DNA of 64,000 nt, taken from positions 312,391,235 through 312,455,234 of the forward strand of contig NC_081405.1 in the NCBI RefSeq assembly GCF_030272615.1, given 5' to 3'. This document shows positions 23,823-35,495 of the stretch, in pieces. The stretch's first letter is position 1, and the number at the start of each line of letters is the position of its first letter. Below the pieces are notes generated by a model, which saw nothing but the letters and a program-made list of their open reading frames with translations, did no database searches and was not told the DNA's origin. The stretch comes from Cryptomeria japonica (lineage: Eukaryota; Streptophyta; Pinopsida; Cupressales; Cupressaceae). The translations under genes and the position numbers were made by a program.

Positions 23823-24700
23823 AAGGTTGAAAATTTCTTCACATGAGTCAAGGGGTCACCTTGTCCATTGTATAACTCCAATTTGGGAATTTCAACATGA
23901 TTAGGAGGAACCATATGAACAGTATCATCAAATAGTGGACTTGCTACATTAAATGCAGGAACATTGAATTTGAATTGAGTTAAATAATCCAATTGATGTT
24001 GTAAGGATGAAACAGTTTTAGCCAAGTTATTAATAGTTGCTTCAGTGTATGAATTGGAATTGGACATATTAGATTGTGATGGAGGAGTAACATTGTTTTG
24101 ATTAAGTGGAGGTTGAGAATAAGGAGGAGGAACATTATGATATGTTGGTAAGGGAGATGGTCATGAAACAAATGGAAGAGTCATGAAAGGAGGCATGTAA
24201 GAATATTGATTAGTAGGATTGCCCCCATGACTAACATGTGTAGGATTAACATTTTTTGTGGAATTAGTCATGATATAAGCTGTAAATGTAGGAACACTAG
24301 GTAAGGATGTAGGCATAGGCATGGAATGGTTAGGTTGTTTAGTAGGTTGAGAGTAACCAAGGACTTTGGCAAAAATTTTGATTGGAATAATATTAGTATC
24401 AAAAATATGAGCAAGGCCACACAACATATCTACACATATCTTATCACTTTGAACCATTCTTTTCAATCCTTCAATCAGGGGGATTGCCTCGCTATTCGGG
24501 TATTTTCGACCCATCCATTGTTGAAGATTTTCAAATTCATTATCAATATTCTCCAATTAGTCAATAGTAACCCTATTTAGTGATTCATCCTTGTCATGAT
24601 AAGTATGGGGTGAATGGGGATATATGATATTAGGTATATAATTGTTGGATTAGAGGAAGCACCAACATTCACATGGAATAGGTTAGTCATCTAGGGCTCC
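23823..24700 (-). pseudogene. Gag of element G, N-terminal part (broken)
   Basis: The frame at 24161-24556 contains ENIDNEFENLQQWMGRKYPN, EGLKRMVQSDKICVDMLCG and IFAKVLGYSQPTKQ, then a Pro/Ser/Thr-rich stretch. The frame at 23823-24067 contains NNLAKTVSSLQHQLDYLTQF and IPKLELYNGQGDPLTHVKKF, a typical gypsy gag entry. The two frames are offset by a shift near 24165. A likely start lies near 24700, but stops in that stretch make it uncertain. It joins gag at 13376 once LTR C and element A are removed. Confidence 0.65.
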
Positions 24701-25165
24701 ATATCTGTAGTATTTAAACCTTGGGAATCCCTAAGTCCAAAACATTTTCTCATTGAAATATTGGATGTAATACTAAGGGTAACAAAACTCATGCACAAAG
24801 AGGGGTATATTGAATGCAAATATTTGAAATATAAACTATATTTAAACAATGAAATTTCCTTTTAAAATGATTGGTTAACTAATGAATTAAACAATGTAAA
24901 TTATGATATTGAACACTAGATGCATCTAAATCTAAACATAACATGTCATAGCAATCAAGTCTGAAAAATACAATTGAGAAATTATGTAACCCACAAGTCA
25001 ATTTTAGAAGAATAAATTAGGGGATTCATGAATTTAAAATCTAAATTTATGAAAATCAATTTCATATATGATCTATGAGTGTAAATTTGATTGTTTAAGT
25101 GCATACAAATTATATTTGAGATAATAAATCAGAAATAAGCATGAAGCAAGTCGAGCTCACCAAAA
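24701..25165 (-). other. 5' leader of element G
   Basis: AT-rich, non-coding. Directly after the 5' LTR the minus strand reads TTTTGGTGAGCTCGACTTG. TGGTGAGCTCGACT may be a tRNA primer site for a tRNA other than iMet, but I cannot name the tRNA with confidence. Confidence 0.45.
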
Positions 25166-26476
25166 TGTAAGGTAAGGGAAAATTGGAGTTTTATCAATTA
25201 AGATAATAAAACCACTAATATTACCCAGTTAACCAACACATTAAAAGGGGGGTAAATTAAATAGATCTTAGCCACAATTTAATTAGGGAAAAGGGTTGAG
25301 ATATCAATTACCTATAGGTTGTCTACCCTTTTGAGTTGAAATTGGATTTGAACTGTAAAGTTTAGGTAAAGAAATGGATAATTGAAGAAAAACAGTAATA
25401 ACAAAGTGCTATAGATGTCAAACAGAGCCACAAATAGAGATTTGAAAAAAATAATAGGATCAAAACCTGTTGTTGAAAATTTGGGTTGAATTATCAGGAC
25501 CAAGGTGGTAGATCACCTTGGTCCTATAACTCTTGGAAAATCAAGAAAGATCTTTTTCAGATCAAGGAGATGCATAGGATCCACTATCAAAAGAATGGTA
25601 AAAATTCTCAGGACTAGGTTGGGAGGTCACCTTAGTCCTTCACTTTTTGCTCCTTCATAATCTAAACCTATTTGTCATCATTAATTCTGTCGAAATATTT
25701 GATCATGGCTCTTGAATCATTTTTTTTCATAGAGAAAGAGAGAGAGTTAGGTCAAACCCCAGATTAGGAATTAACCTTGAAAATGAAATGATAATTGAAA
25801 AGGAAATAGAATTGAATTATATCAAAATGCTTTCCTTTTGAGGGAAAGGCTAGATCTGAAATTGAATGCTTGTAATTAAAGTTCATACCTTGATGAAGCT
25901 TGCTTAAATCCTCACACAAGGGTTTTAGGATGTCATGTAGAATGTCTTCATGAAAGTTTTGTCATGGATGCCATCTTCAATGATTGAACTTGACTAAACC
26001 TCTCCTTTAATTCTTGATGAATGCTCAATTTCTTGGTCACTTGAATTGAATTCAGTAGAGTGTAATTGAGAGAGGATCCAACTTAGGCTTCAACAAAATA
26101 GACTTCAAATGAGAGGGGTAGGCCTCCTTTTATACGAAATTTTCTAAAAATTATTTGAATTTCTAAAGCAAGCTTTGACATGGCTAAATTCCTACCCACT
26201 TGATGTGACCATTGTTGGGACCAAATTTGGGTCCCAATTAAAAGGACCAAGGTGATTTAGCACCTTGGTCCTGAGCTAGGGCCATGGCAGCCTAGTGCCC
26301 TAGTCCTAAGAATCAAGACTTAGATTTGTACACTAGACAAAAGGGGAAGTGAAAATGAAAGTTTCCAAAAACGTGTGAGAAAAATTAAAGCTAACCTCAG
26401 GTACTAAAAGATAGAACGCCAAGGTGAGGTCTAGGTTAGAAAAAAATTATATAAGGATATAATTTACAATGCTACA
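25166..26476 (-). repeat. 5' LTR of element G
   Basis: 1311 bp from TGTAAGGTAAGGG to CAATGCTACA. A minus-strand TATA box (TATAAAAGGAGG) lies near 26122-26133. Within it, CAGGACCAAGGTGGTAGATCACCTTGGTCC-type inverted blocks recur at about 25497-25527, 25612-25640 and 26246-26274, suggesting short internal hairpins. The right end abuts element P material at 26477. Confidence 0.7.
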
Positions 26477-27214
26477 AGTACTTAATGCATAATCCATTGC
26501 ATATATCATAGCCAAATCCTTTCCCTACTAGTGGAGGTGGTCCTTCTCCTATTGACTCTTTTTCTCCTCATAATGCTCATATTGGCCCCATGACTTCACT
26601 TTTCTTCATCCTCTACCATTAAAACCTCCCATAGGAAGTTTGCTAGAAGTTGTTTGCCCTCTGTCCTTCCAGGATTACCAACTCATAAGTTTCCTCCAAT
26701 AGGAAACCTCCAACTTGGCTCTCATGCAAAACTCTATGTTTCCTACCACATCTCCATGTTGAGCTCCCATCACCTATCTTATAGTCTCCTCATCCTATGT
26801 GTATCTCTAGATAGCTATACCTCTCTCATGTGTGACAACCTATATTTACTATTGGAGGGTAGCTATCTCTTCCTACAAAGTGGCAACGTGTGTATCTCTA
26901 ACCTATATCTAAACCTATAACACAACTATTTACTTATCCCTATCATCATCATGTGGCACATCCTACCTAAGAGCTTGTACATGTCCCTATCTCTCCCCCT
27001 CTCCTTGTGCCTACACTTGAACCTATGCTTGTGGCCCTATTGGTCTATCCAATCCTCCTCTACCCCTCGACACTCTAAGTTGTACCTATGGTGGTATCTA
27101 GACTCAACCTCCTCTACCTCCTCCACCCTCATCATCCTCATCTCATTCATCCCCTCTCCCTCCACCTCCCTATCCTCTTCTATGAACTCATCTCCTACGC
27201 ATGGGTCTATCCCC
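26477..27214 (-). other. Remains of element P, left segment
   Basis: Pyrimidine-rich DNA between element G and element E. Because E has a perfect TSD, this segment and 33902 onward were contiguous before E inserted (CTATCCCC joining TTTATGTCATC). It would correspond to the C-terminal side of the antisense PMD-like frame. I could not align it convincingly to a protein, and the plus-strand ORFs at 26654-27285 are composition artefacts. Confidence 0.45.
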
Positions 27215-28026
27215 TATTGGCATTCTACACTATTATGAGAATAGTTGATGTTGTCATTGATGGCAACCAACTGGCAACCAAATAAAAATCATCTAGAAAC
27301 CAACTGGTAGTTACCGGCACCGGCAATAGACTTCTACATTCACCGACAGGCACTTCACTGGCAACAACAACAATGCATACCGACACTCAAGTCGACATGG
27401 AATAAACTTTTGTTTATTGTTTTATAATGTAATTATCTCTTGTAAAATCTGACATGGCATATTATAAAAGACTCATATATGTATGAGATCTTATAGGTCA
27501 TTTTGATATGATGAGAGGATGAGAGAGAGTGGAATATAGATGTTATTTTGTATAAGGTGATATAGTTGATAGCGAAGGTTTTGGTTATAGACTGAGCTTA
27601 AACTAGTACTGAACCTGGCATAGTTGATACTGATTTGAAGTAGTACATTGTATTGGATTTTGATAATCCATTATGTAAGTCAGTGAGACATATCTTGTGA
27701 TTAAGCAGTGAGCTTTAGGCAGTTGGTCTCCCTGCATGTGCAAGCCCCTCATTGTAAGTGATATTTATTCATTAGCCAGTGAGTGAATATTGTGGGTCAC
27801 AAATCCCACTGAGGTTTTTCCCACACCACGTTTCCTCATTAAATATCTTGTGTTATGGTGTGTTCTCTATGTTGTCTTTGTTATTCTTATTTGTTGCATT
27901 AATTCTTATTTACTGATACACTTTTGGGGATACAAAGTTCTTAATAAGTTTAAATATTTTGTTAACCGGTTAGACACTGATTCACCCCCCCTCTTAGTGT
28001 CTTTGGGACTGTCATTGATTCTAACA
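27215..28026 (+). repeat. 5' LTR of element E
   Basis: 812 bp. It differs from the 3' LTR by scattered substitutions, e.g. CTACACTATTATGAG against CTACACTCTTATGAG. It ends GATTCACCCCCCCTCTTAG...TCTAACA. Next to the PBS. Confidence 0.85.
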
Positions 28027-28047
28027 ATTGGTATTAGAACCTGGTCC
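28027..28047 (+). promoter_or_regulatory. Primer-binding site of element E
   Basis: ATTGGTATTAGAACCTGGTCC directly after the LTR. It resembles the initiator-Met PBS, with two to three changes. Confidence 0.8.
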
Positions 28048-28070
28048 TCTATTTTCAAAATCCTAACAAC

Positions 28071-29216
28071 TTGAGGAAGATTCTGACACCAGTACAGATG
28101 GAGAGCTTAAGACAACAATTGGAAGGAGCTCTTGTAGACTATGATGCAGAAAAAGTGAAGAACATCAGATTGGAGGATGAACTTAAAAATGCTCAAGAAT
28201 TCATTCTAGTACTTCAAAATAACCTGGTTATTGCAAATAATAAGAGAAAAGAAATTCATATGCAGATGTAGATGTAGAATGAGGATGATGGAAAAGAAAC
28301 TCTTAGATAACTTACAAACAAGTTGAGACAAGAAAACAACACTATGAAGAATGAAATGCAAGATATGACTATGAGGTTTTGTAAAGATATTGAAGACGGG
28401 AAGAATAATGAAGAAGACTTGGCTAGGAGACTCAATGATGCTGGAAATGAAAATCTAATACTTAGTCATGAGAATGATATGCTAAAGACATATCTGATTC
28501 ACATGCAACATGATAAAACTAAGCTTATGAGACAAATGGGAATTCTGGAAAATGAATTGGCTACTGCAAATAAACACAAAGACAAATTCAAGAAAAGTTC
28601 AGAGGAGCTTGGTGACATGCTGAAAAGTCAGAAACCTAATGGAGATACTAATGGACTTGGATTTGAAGTTGGAGAAAGTTTCAACACTGCAAACAATCTA
28701 GATCAGAACAAATCGATAAGACAACCTAATGCTTATAAGTTTAATGGAAAATGTTTCAATTGCAATAAATATGGTCATAGAGAAAATCAATGTAGATTTA
28801 GAAACAATCAAAATATGAATGCACCCACCCGTCAATGTTCTAAATGCAACAAAGTTGGTCATAATTAAGAAAATTGCAGAATGAATGTGAAATGTTATGT
28901 ATGTGGAAGATATGGACATTTATCTAATCAATGCAGAACATAAACCAACATAGGAAATGGAAAGGCTATTCAAAGGAATAATGTGACTTTTTATGCTTGT
29001 AACAAGATTGGACATATTGCTAAATTTTGTAGAAGCAAGACTTCACCAGCAAACAATAAAGGATCTAGTTTGAAAGGCAAAGAAAAGGTAGATGAGGTAA
29101 AGCAAGAATTTTCAAAACAATGGATTAAAAAGAGAGATCAGAAAAATGATGAAACTATCTCTATACCGGTAGAACAAAGTAACCCTCCACCGGTAGGAGA
29201 TTCTTCATCCAACTGA
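28071..29216 (+). pseudogene. Gag-like coiled-coil protein with four CCHC knuckles (element E ORF1)
   Basis: One frame of about 380 codons runs across several stops (at 28269, 28866 and about 28940), so it is disabled. The first ~190 codons are rich in E, K, L, N and Q with heptad-like spacing, a probable coiled coil (SLRQQLEGALVDYDAEKVKN; DLARRLNDAGNENLILSHEN). Four zinc knuckles follow: CFNCNKYGHRENQC (28755), CSKCNKVGHN-stop-ENC (28836), CYVCGRYGHLSNQC (28893) and a fourth with the first Cys replaced (FYACNKIGHIAKFC, 28989). The C-terminus is charged. CCHC repeats imply RNA or nucleic-acid binding, as in retrotransposon nucleocapsid. No typical copia gag (UBN2-type) domain is visible upstream of the knuckles. 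Confidence 0.75.
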
Positions 29217-29519
29217 GAAGTAACCCTTTGGGGGTATTGCAGCAAGTTGAAAATCATGCAGATTACCCTCTGTTGATGGTGAGAAGATAGATTTCTTCTT
29301 TACCGGCAGATGTGTTAAGTTTTCACTTAATCGAGGAGCATTTAATGTGGTTGGAGAGAGAAATATCATTATAAATCAGCTCATTTCCCTCTTTTTCAAT
29401 TCACCGAGCATTCAAATTATCTGAGAGCATGAAAACTGAGTGAAGGCATTCAAGGTGAAGGTGCGAAGTGATTTCTTCAGACATTCAGAATATATTTAGG
29501 TAGTAAAAGGTATTTTTCA

Positions 29520-32500
29520 ATGGCCTCTTCTTCTTCTCCCGATTTTATTTTGAACCCTACCATTATGGAAAATGTGAAATGCCCTAGGCCTGTGTTTAAG
29601 ATAATTCTGAAAATTGTGAAGCAAGATGACTTTGTAGGGGCATTTTCGAAGATTCCTAAAGGTGTTTCATTTGCAGAAGGCCCTAGGATGTATATACATT
29701 GCAATATTGAAGAACTAGGTTCTGAAGAATTGATGAAAATGTTTACTAAGGTCATTTGTGATGAACATGGTATTGTTAAACCCAAACATAAAATTGTGGA
29801 AACTCTAGGTTTTGTGGAAATACTGAATATCCCTCAATTTCCAGAGGAAGTAGTAAGGATTGTACTGAGTAGAGCACATGGAGAATTTTTATGGTTAGAT
29901 TCCATCTACAAGATAACCCAACAAGCAATTAAGGCAGTGACTAGTTTACCCTCAACTGGTAGTAGACCTGATAAAACAAAGAAGATTCCTAACAATAAAG
30001 TGATAAGCTTAACCAGAGCAACATCTTACAATAGATCATTGAGAGTAAATGATATCAAGGACATCAATGTAATATTTGTAAGTATGGTATTAGGATACAA
30101 GACCACACATGCTAACAGGCTAAATTCAGTTTCTAGTCTCTGTATACATAGTGCTTATGAGATGGTAAATAACAATGCAATGATTGATGTATGTGAATGG
30201 TTAAAAGATGATCTTATTGACAATTTGAAAAATATTAAGGGAGATAAGAAAGGTACATTCCGCTTTGGAAATCTTTTGGTATGCTTAATGTTGTACTTTG
30301 CTAAATAAATCCCTAGTAGAGGACCTAAGGACTTTGGTTATGATACACCGGTAGGAAAACAACTACATGAAGCTTTTACCAGCATGGGAACTGCTAGAGA
30401 CAACAACATAACAAATTACTTCAAAAATTTCCAAGCTAAGATGAGAGCTAGAGAAAGGACACCACAGAGTGTTGTAGATAATTATGATAAAGAGATTTGT
30501 TTTGTTATCAAAAGAGATGAGACATGGATGGAGGCAGCACTCCCTAGGACTATTTGGGTCACCAAGATGGGATATGAAGTAGACCTTAACATTTTGGAAA
30601 TATATGCTAAAACTTTACTGGAAGCACCAAGAGAACCATCAGAAAAAGTCTTTGGTAGTGCTGAGACTATTCAAGGTGATGTAAATCTGTTGAAGAAAAG
30701 GAAGAAAAGAGAAAAATTAATTAGAGATGCTTCTAAGAAAGTAAAGAAAATTAAGGAAAATGTCATGAACATCGGTGGCATATTGACTAGTGAGCTTGAA
30801 GGACTTCAACTAGAGGCACACATTTCACCGGTTGACACATCATCTAGAACTGATAGTGAGAAGGCAGCAGAATTTAAAAGAGTTGAAAGGAGGAAGATAA
30901 AACCTTCACCAGTACCCTCTCCTTCACCTAAGAAAACAAGGACTTTGAGGAAGAAACAACTGGCAGTAAGGGAACCGCCCAAGAAACTGACACCAAAGAA
31001 GAAACAACAATCGATTACCCCTTCTTTGAATGATTTATTGAATGAGATAACTGATGATGGCAATTTGGCTAATGTGCACAAACTGTATAGTACATTTAAT
31101 GATTTTGAAAGGGAAAGCATTGAGAACAGTATTATTTTACACTTGGACATATATATAAGAAGGTTCTAATTGAAACTGTAGATGACTTACCTAATGAGCT
31201 CTATAGGAGATTGGATGCAAAAAGGATAGCAGTGATGGAATTAGACAAGAAACTAAAATTTGAAAAACTTCTAGCTGTACATCCTGTTAATTCTAAAGAA
31301 TAAATTGATGAATTAATTTCTGAGGCTAACCAATCTGTTTTTGCTAGTGGACATCGGCAAGTAAGCTTAATTGCAAGAAGAGTGAAAGAGATTGCAGATG
31401 AGACTGCTGATAATTGGGATATATTTTTTGTTGAAAAAGAAAAACAAGAGTAAATGAACCGACCTAAAAAGACATTTAAAGTGTATCAGAAGGACAAGGA
31501 CAAGGGCAAAGGTAGAATTGGTGGAATTCCAAATATCATGATTAGTGAAAATCTACTGCCACCTTTGGATAATACACCAGTACACATAGTTGATCCACCG
31601 GTTACTAACAATGAAGGTATTACACATGATGATACAAACCTTGAATCTGAGATACTCTTTACTATGAGTGTGGATACTCAGGAAGTAAATATTGTTATGG
31701 ATAAGGAAAATTTAGAGGTTAAGACAGACAATGTTGACAGTGGCAACATAGCAGAGAAACTAGTAGAAACTATTGAAGTTGAGATCCCAGCCCAAACAGA
31801 GCAACCGACAGAAACTAAGAAACCTACTGAAGGTATAGATGTTGGCACAAGGCCATCCAAGACAGAGATACTGACACTTGAACTTTTAGGAAAATAAACT
31901 GAGACGGAGGTACACACTGAGACAAAGAAACCAGCAATCACAGTGACATCTAAACAGCCTAGAAAACCCTTGTAGGTTGAGATGCAAACCCAAACTGATC
32001 CACTGGAGGAAATTGCAAGTAAAATGGTTACAACTAATGGAAGCACATAGGTAATAAAGGTAATTGGTCAGACATCTGGCACAACTACAAGTTAATTCAG
32101 ACCTACCAATGTTATAGAGGTACTTTTGGATTCAATCAAAAAGATAACGGATTGCAATGCATTGGCCTACAAGGCAATTGATAACACTTTTATCAGTTCT
32201 TAAATTGATTGCACCAAATTGTAACATAGATCATATTAAGGATTCTTTAGGTAAATTGGACACATTGTCCAAATTTATTGCTGATAATGTAATAACTATT
32301 GATAAAGTGAATGAGGACACAATAAAGGAGAAAGTTGAAAAGAAGAAGGAAAAATTCTTTGAAGACACCATAAAGAAATGTACAGATCACTTGAATACAT
32401 TATTACCGACACTTAACAATACAATTTTGGAGTACAAATAGTTGTATAAGGAATCATGCAAACCTCACCTTTTGATAGAGGATATAGATAAGGAGATCAG

Positions 32501-32883
32501 CAGAACATAGAAAGAAATGGATGACATAGCTGATAATATAATTGGTTCATTTGAACCCATATCAGTTATTGAGGAGGAAATGGCAGGTTTTGAGGAGAAA
32601 TTGGAGAAACTTGAGAAATAAAATGCAAGGATAAGGTCTAATGCCCGAGAACTTAAAAATAAACTTGGTCCCAAGTTGGACAATCTTATTTCTCTAAGAA
32701 TAGAAATCTCTAAGGCATTACTTCAAGGACAATGATCACTGGAAGAACACATGCACTATCTCACTGGAATGATCCAACAGACTGAGGCAACCTTGAATGA
32801 CAGCAAAAGGTTTATGCAGAGTCTAAATCTACTTTTGGGAGATATTTTTCAAATTGTAATCAACCGATTACAGTCTTTGAGGT
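29520..32883 (+). pseudogene. Large ORF of unknown function carried by element E (ORF2)
   Basis: A long coding-like region of about 1,120 codons starting MASSSSPDFILNPTIMEN. It is open 29520-30308, has a single in-frame TAA at 30306, then is open 30384-31169 in the same frame. A frameshift near 31160 follows, then coding-like sequence to about 32883 with further stops (31301, 31451, 31895). Part 1 (about 1-260) is globular, with LSRAHGEFLWLDSIYKITQQ and NRLNSVSSLCIHSAYEMV. Part 2 is basic: KKRKKREK near 30700, Pro/Ser/Lys-rich near 30900. Part 3 is Glu/Thr-rich, then helical and probably coiled coil. I recognise no RT, integrase, protease or transposase motif. It resembles uncharacterised ORFs of plant non-autonomous retroelements rather than a host enzyme I can name; captured host origin is possible. 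Confidence 0.6.
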
Positions 32884-33074
32884 GAAATTTTTGCACTTGT
32901 TTGACTATTTTTGACAACCTTTGTCATTTATGTCAAAGGGGGAGTAGTGGAGAGAAAAATTCTTATTCAGAGGAGATCATTTTCTCAGGGGGAGCACATC
33001 TTTTTGGACACTTTTTGGACTTCAGTTTTTGGAACAGTTTTTGGTTTTTTCTCATAAGTGTTGCCATCAATGCC

Positions 33075-33086
33075 AAAGGGGGAGAT
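33075..33086 (+). promoter_or_regulatory. Polypurine tract of element E
   Basis: AAAGGGGGAGAT directly before TGTTGGCATTCTACAC of the 3' LTR. It is identical to the PPTs of A and F. A second purine run (AAAGGGGGAGTAG) lies about 140 bp upstream near 32935-32947 and may be an accessory PPT. Confidence 0.85.
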
Positions 33087-33901
33087 TGTTGGCATTCTAC
33101 ACTCTTATGAGAATAGTTTATGTTGTCATTGATGGCAACCAACTGGCAACCAACTGGAAATCATCTGGCAACCAACCGACAGTTACCGGCACCAGCAATA
33201 GACTTCTACATTCACTGGCAGGCACTTCACCGGCAATGACAACAATGCATACCAACACTCAAGCCGACATGGAATAAACTTTTGTTTATTGTTTTATAAT
33301 GTAATTATCTCTTGTAAAATCCGACATGGCATATTGTAAAAGACTCATATACGTATGAGATCTTATAGGTCATTTTGATATGATGAGAGGATGAGAGAGA
33401 GTGGAATATAGATGAAATTTTGTATAAGGTGATATAGTTGACAACAAAGGTTTTGGTTATAGACTGAGCTTAAATCGATACTGAACCTGGCATAGTTGAT
33501 GTTGATTTGAAGCAGTACATTGTATTGGATTTTGATAATCCATTATGTAATTCAATGAGACTTCTATCTTGTGATTAAGCAGTGAGCTTTAGGCAGTTGG
33601 CCTCCCTGCATGTGCAGGCCCCTCATTGTAAGTAATATTTATTCATTGGCCAATGAGTGAATATTGTGGGTAACAAATCCTACCGAGGTTTTTCCCACAC
33701 CGGGTTTCCTCATTAAATATCTTGTGTTATGGTGTGTTCTCTATGTTGTATCTATTATTCTTATTTGCTACATTAATTCTTATTGACTAGTACACTATTT
33801 TGGGATACAAAGTTCTTAATAAGTTTAAATATTTTGTTAACCGGTTAGACACTGATTCACCCCCCCTCTCAGTGTCTTTGGAACTGTCATTGATTCTTAC
33901 T
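33087..33901 (+). repeat. 3' LTR of element E
   Basis: 815 bp aligned end to end with 27215-28026. Its last bases (TTCTTACT) have lost the CA terminus, but TSD TCCCC follows. Confidence 0.85.
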
Positions 33902-35480
33902 TCCCCTTTATGTCATCATCTAACATGGGTGGTACCTCTCTTAGCCCATTCAAGTGTGGGTATGGATGTGTTGTGAACCATGCCTTAAATTTAGGATTCA
34001 TCCCTACATCTACAACATCCCTATATAGGTCCCACTTTATAGGAACCAAAACCTAAAACTTTGCAACAACAACATCATAAGACAATGTGGGTCCCTAGTG
34101 AGACATCTCCCACTATGTTTGTACAAACCCTGCACTACATTATAGAAAAACCTTGTATCCAGCCAAACTATCTCATAACCCTATTGGGTAGATGGCACTT
34201 AATAATGTATAGTGTGTGCCCAATCAATTATCACATCTTAAAGAAAAATGGTAACTCTACATCATCATCCTCCTAGTCCTTGTTGTCCAAAGAAGGTCTC
34301 AAAATAACACTATCAATTTCATCTATCATCCTCTTCCACTACTTCATCTTTCCTAATCATGGGTGGGAAGTGATCATGCCATACATATGTACATCTTATC
34401 TAGACAAATTAATCCTCCTATAATCCCACCTACAACTTTTTTTCTTTTTTTTTGCAGAGGTGGCAAGCCACTAATATATTAATATAAGATATAGGTTTAC
34501 AAAAGTTGGTTCAAAGAGTATACTAGAGGAAAGAGAGACCAAGAAAACCTCTAGTTATAGCTCAAAATTTTGACAAATTTTACAATTCAAATTTGAGATT
34601 TACTGAGAAAATCTCAATTACAAGTCCTAGATATAGAATACACTAAACTTACATATGTGCAATATTCATGATCGCATATGGCCATACAAAGATGGGGTAA
34701 ATTCAAATTTAATTTTTTCCCTTTGGAGACAAAAAAAAACCCCAATATCCTTAGCCAAAACTTGCAGTGAGTTGGCAAACATCATCTTGAAGAAAAACAA
34801 TCAGAGAGAAGGCCATCTTGACATGACCAAAGTGGGAGGGATTGTGAAGAATGCCCAAAAAACCTCATGATGCCCACCTACAACTATTAATAGTATTTCT
34901 CCTTGTCAGATTATCTCATCTTAACTGACATATCCTCCATAGATCTCCAAATCATCCCCAAATACTCAATGTAGAGAATTAGGATCTTTATCTTTGTCGT
35001 ACACCACAAGCTCCCCTATGATTGGTATCCATAGTATCTAATAGACATCCTCCAAGGTGACAGACATCTTTCCTTTAGGTAAGTGGAAGGATTTGGTCTC
35101 ACTCTACCATCTCTTGGCTATTGTAGACAACATACCTAGGCTCACCTAATCTCAGGCATAAAGGTCACCTCTCATAATCTTATCTAGCCCAAAATGAGGT
35201 GTTAAGTCTCTAAATACTCAGGTCTCAACCACTGCATCTAAAGAAATATCTCTCGTCACTCCAATGGCTCTAAATTAGCTTTTAATCATAATGATCATTA
35301 CATTAGCAAAATTTTAATTGGCTAATCATATTGGGGCAACTATTTGATACTATCAAACTACCAATCATCATTATCAGCCACATCTTTTTGTAACATTTGC
35401 AACTTTCACCCCTTATTTATTTTTATCAACTTGATTAGTCATGCATTTTTTGGAAACTCTAAAAGTCTTATTAGACCACA
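33902..35480 (-). pseudogene. Plant mobile domain (PMD)-like coding relic, antisense in element P
   Basis: On the minus strand near 35036-35120 the translation contains FHLPKGKMSVTLEDV preceded by W-S/ET. This is the hallmark of the plant mobile domain (aminotransferase-like, Pfam PMD) where a conserved LP.GEM..TLEDV occurs. Further along, IPIIGELVVYDKDKD and then, at about 33910-34040, VPIKWDLYRDVVDVG and WFTTHPYPHLNGLREVP follow in the expected order. Many stops and shifts show it is dead. The frame is split by a poly(A) retroposon (34438-34872) and its C-terminal side by element E. PMD proteins occur both as host genes (MAIN/MAIL family) and inside plant transposons; here the plus-strand PPT and LTR at 41683-41697 put it inside a gypsy-like element in opposite orientation. 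Confidence 0.65.
34438..34872 (-). mobile_element. Poly(A) retroposon (5'-truncated LINE or SINE), 13-bp TSD
   Basis: A 435-bp insert flanked by perfect 13-bp direct repeats CCCACCTACAACT (34425-34437 and 34873-34885). Its left end is a T-rich run (34438-34454), i.e. a poly(A) tail on the minus strand. The sequence next to the tail reads (minus) TTAGTGGCTTGCCACCTCTGC, a small stem. Long TSD plus poly(A) identify target-primed reverse transcription. No clear A/B box of Pol III was seen, so a 5'-truncated LINE is slightly favoured. Confidence 0.85.
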
Positions 35481-35495
35481 TACACACGTTTACAG

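Larger units (their letters stand above)
8451..26476 (-). mobile_element. Element G: gypsy-like, gag-protease only, heavily nested
   Basis: A minus-strand LTR element. Its 5' LTR is at 25166-26476, gag remains are at 23823-24700 and 12640-13376, protease and linker are at 9765-12630, a PPT is at 8782-8796, and a partial 3' LTR is at 8451-8781. The body is split by solo LTR D, by copia-type LTR C and by copia element A inside C. With these removed, gag and protease frames read across the junctions. No RT, RNase H or integrase is found between the protease and the PPT, only about 1 kb of non-coding DNA, so this looks like a non-autonomous gag-PR element. The two LTRs are clearly more diverged than those of E or F, so G is old or chimeric. 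Confidence 0.65.
27215..33901 (+). mobile_element. Element E: complete non-autonomous LTR retrotransposon with a novel ORF
   Basis: 6687 bp with LTRs at 27215-28026 and 33087-33901, an iMet-type PBS at 28027, PPT at 33075-33086, and 5-bp TSD TCCCC at 27210-27214 and 33902-33906. The outer termini have decayed (TATTGG at the start, ...TTACT at the end), but the inner ends show TGTTGG and TAACA. Inside are a coiled-coil/CCHC frame (28071-29216) and a long unrelated frame (29520-32883). No protease, integrase, RT or RNase H is recognisable. LTR layout, PBS and PPT match copia elements A and F, implying mobilisation by copia enzymes in trans. Confidence 0.85.

Noticed and set aside
26654-27285. 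Plus-strand ORFs rich in Ser/Leu/Pro
   Set aside because: Pyrimidine-rich low-complexity DNA; the strand is opposite to the PMD-like relic that the segment should belong to.
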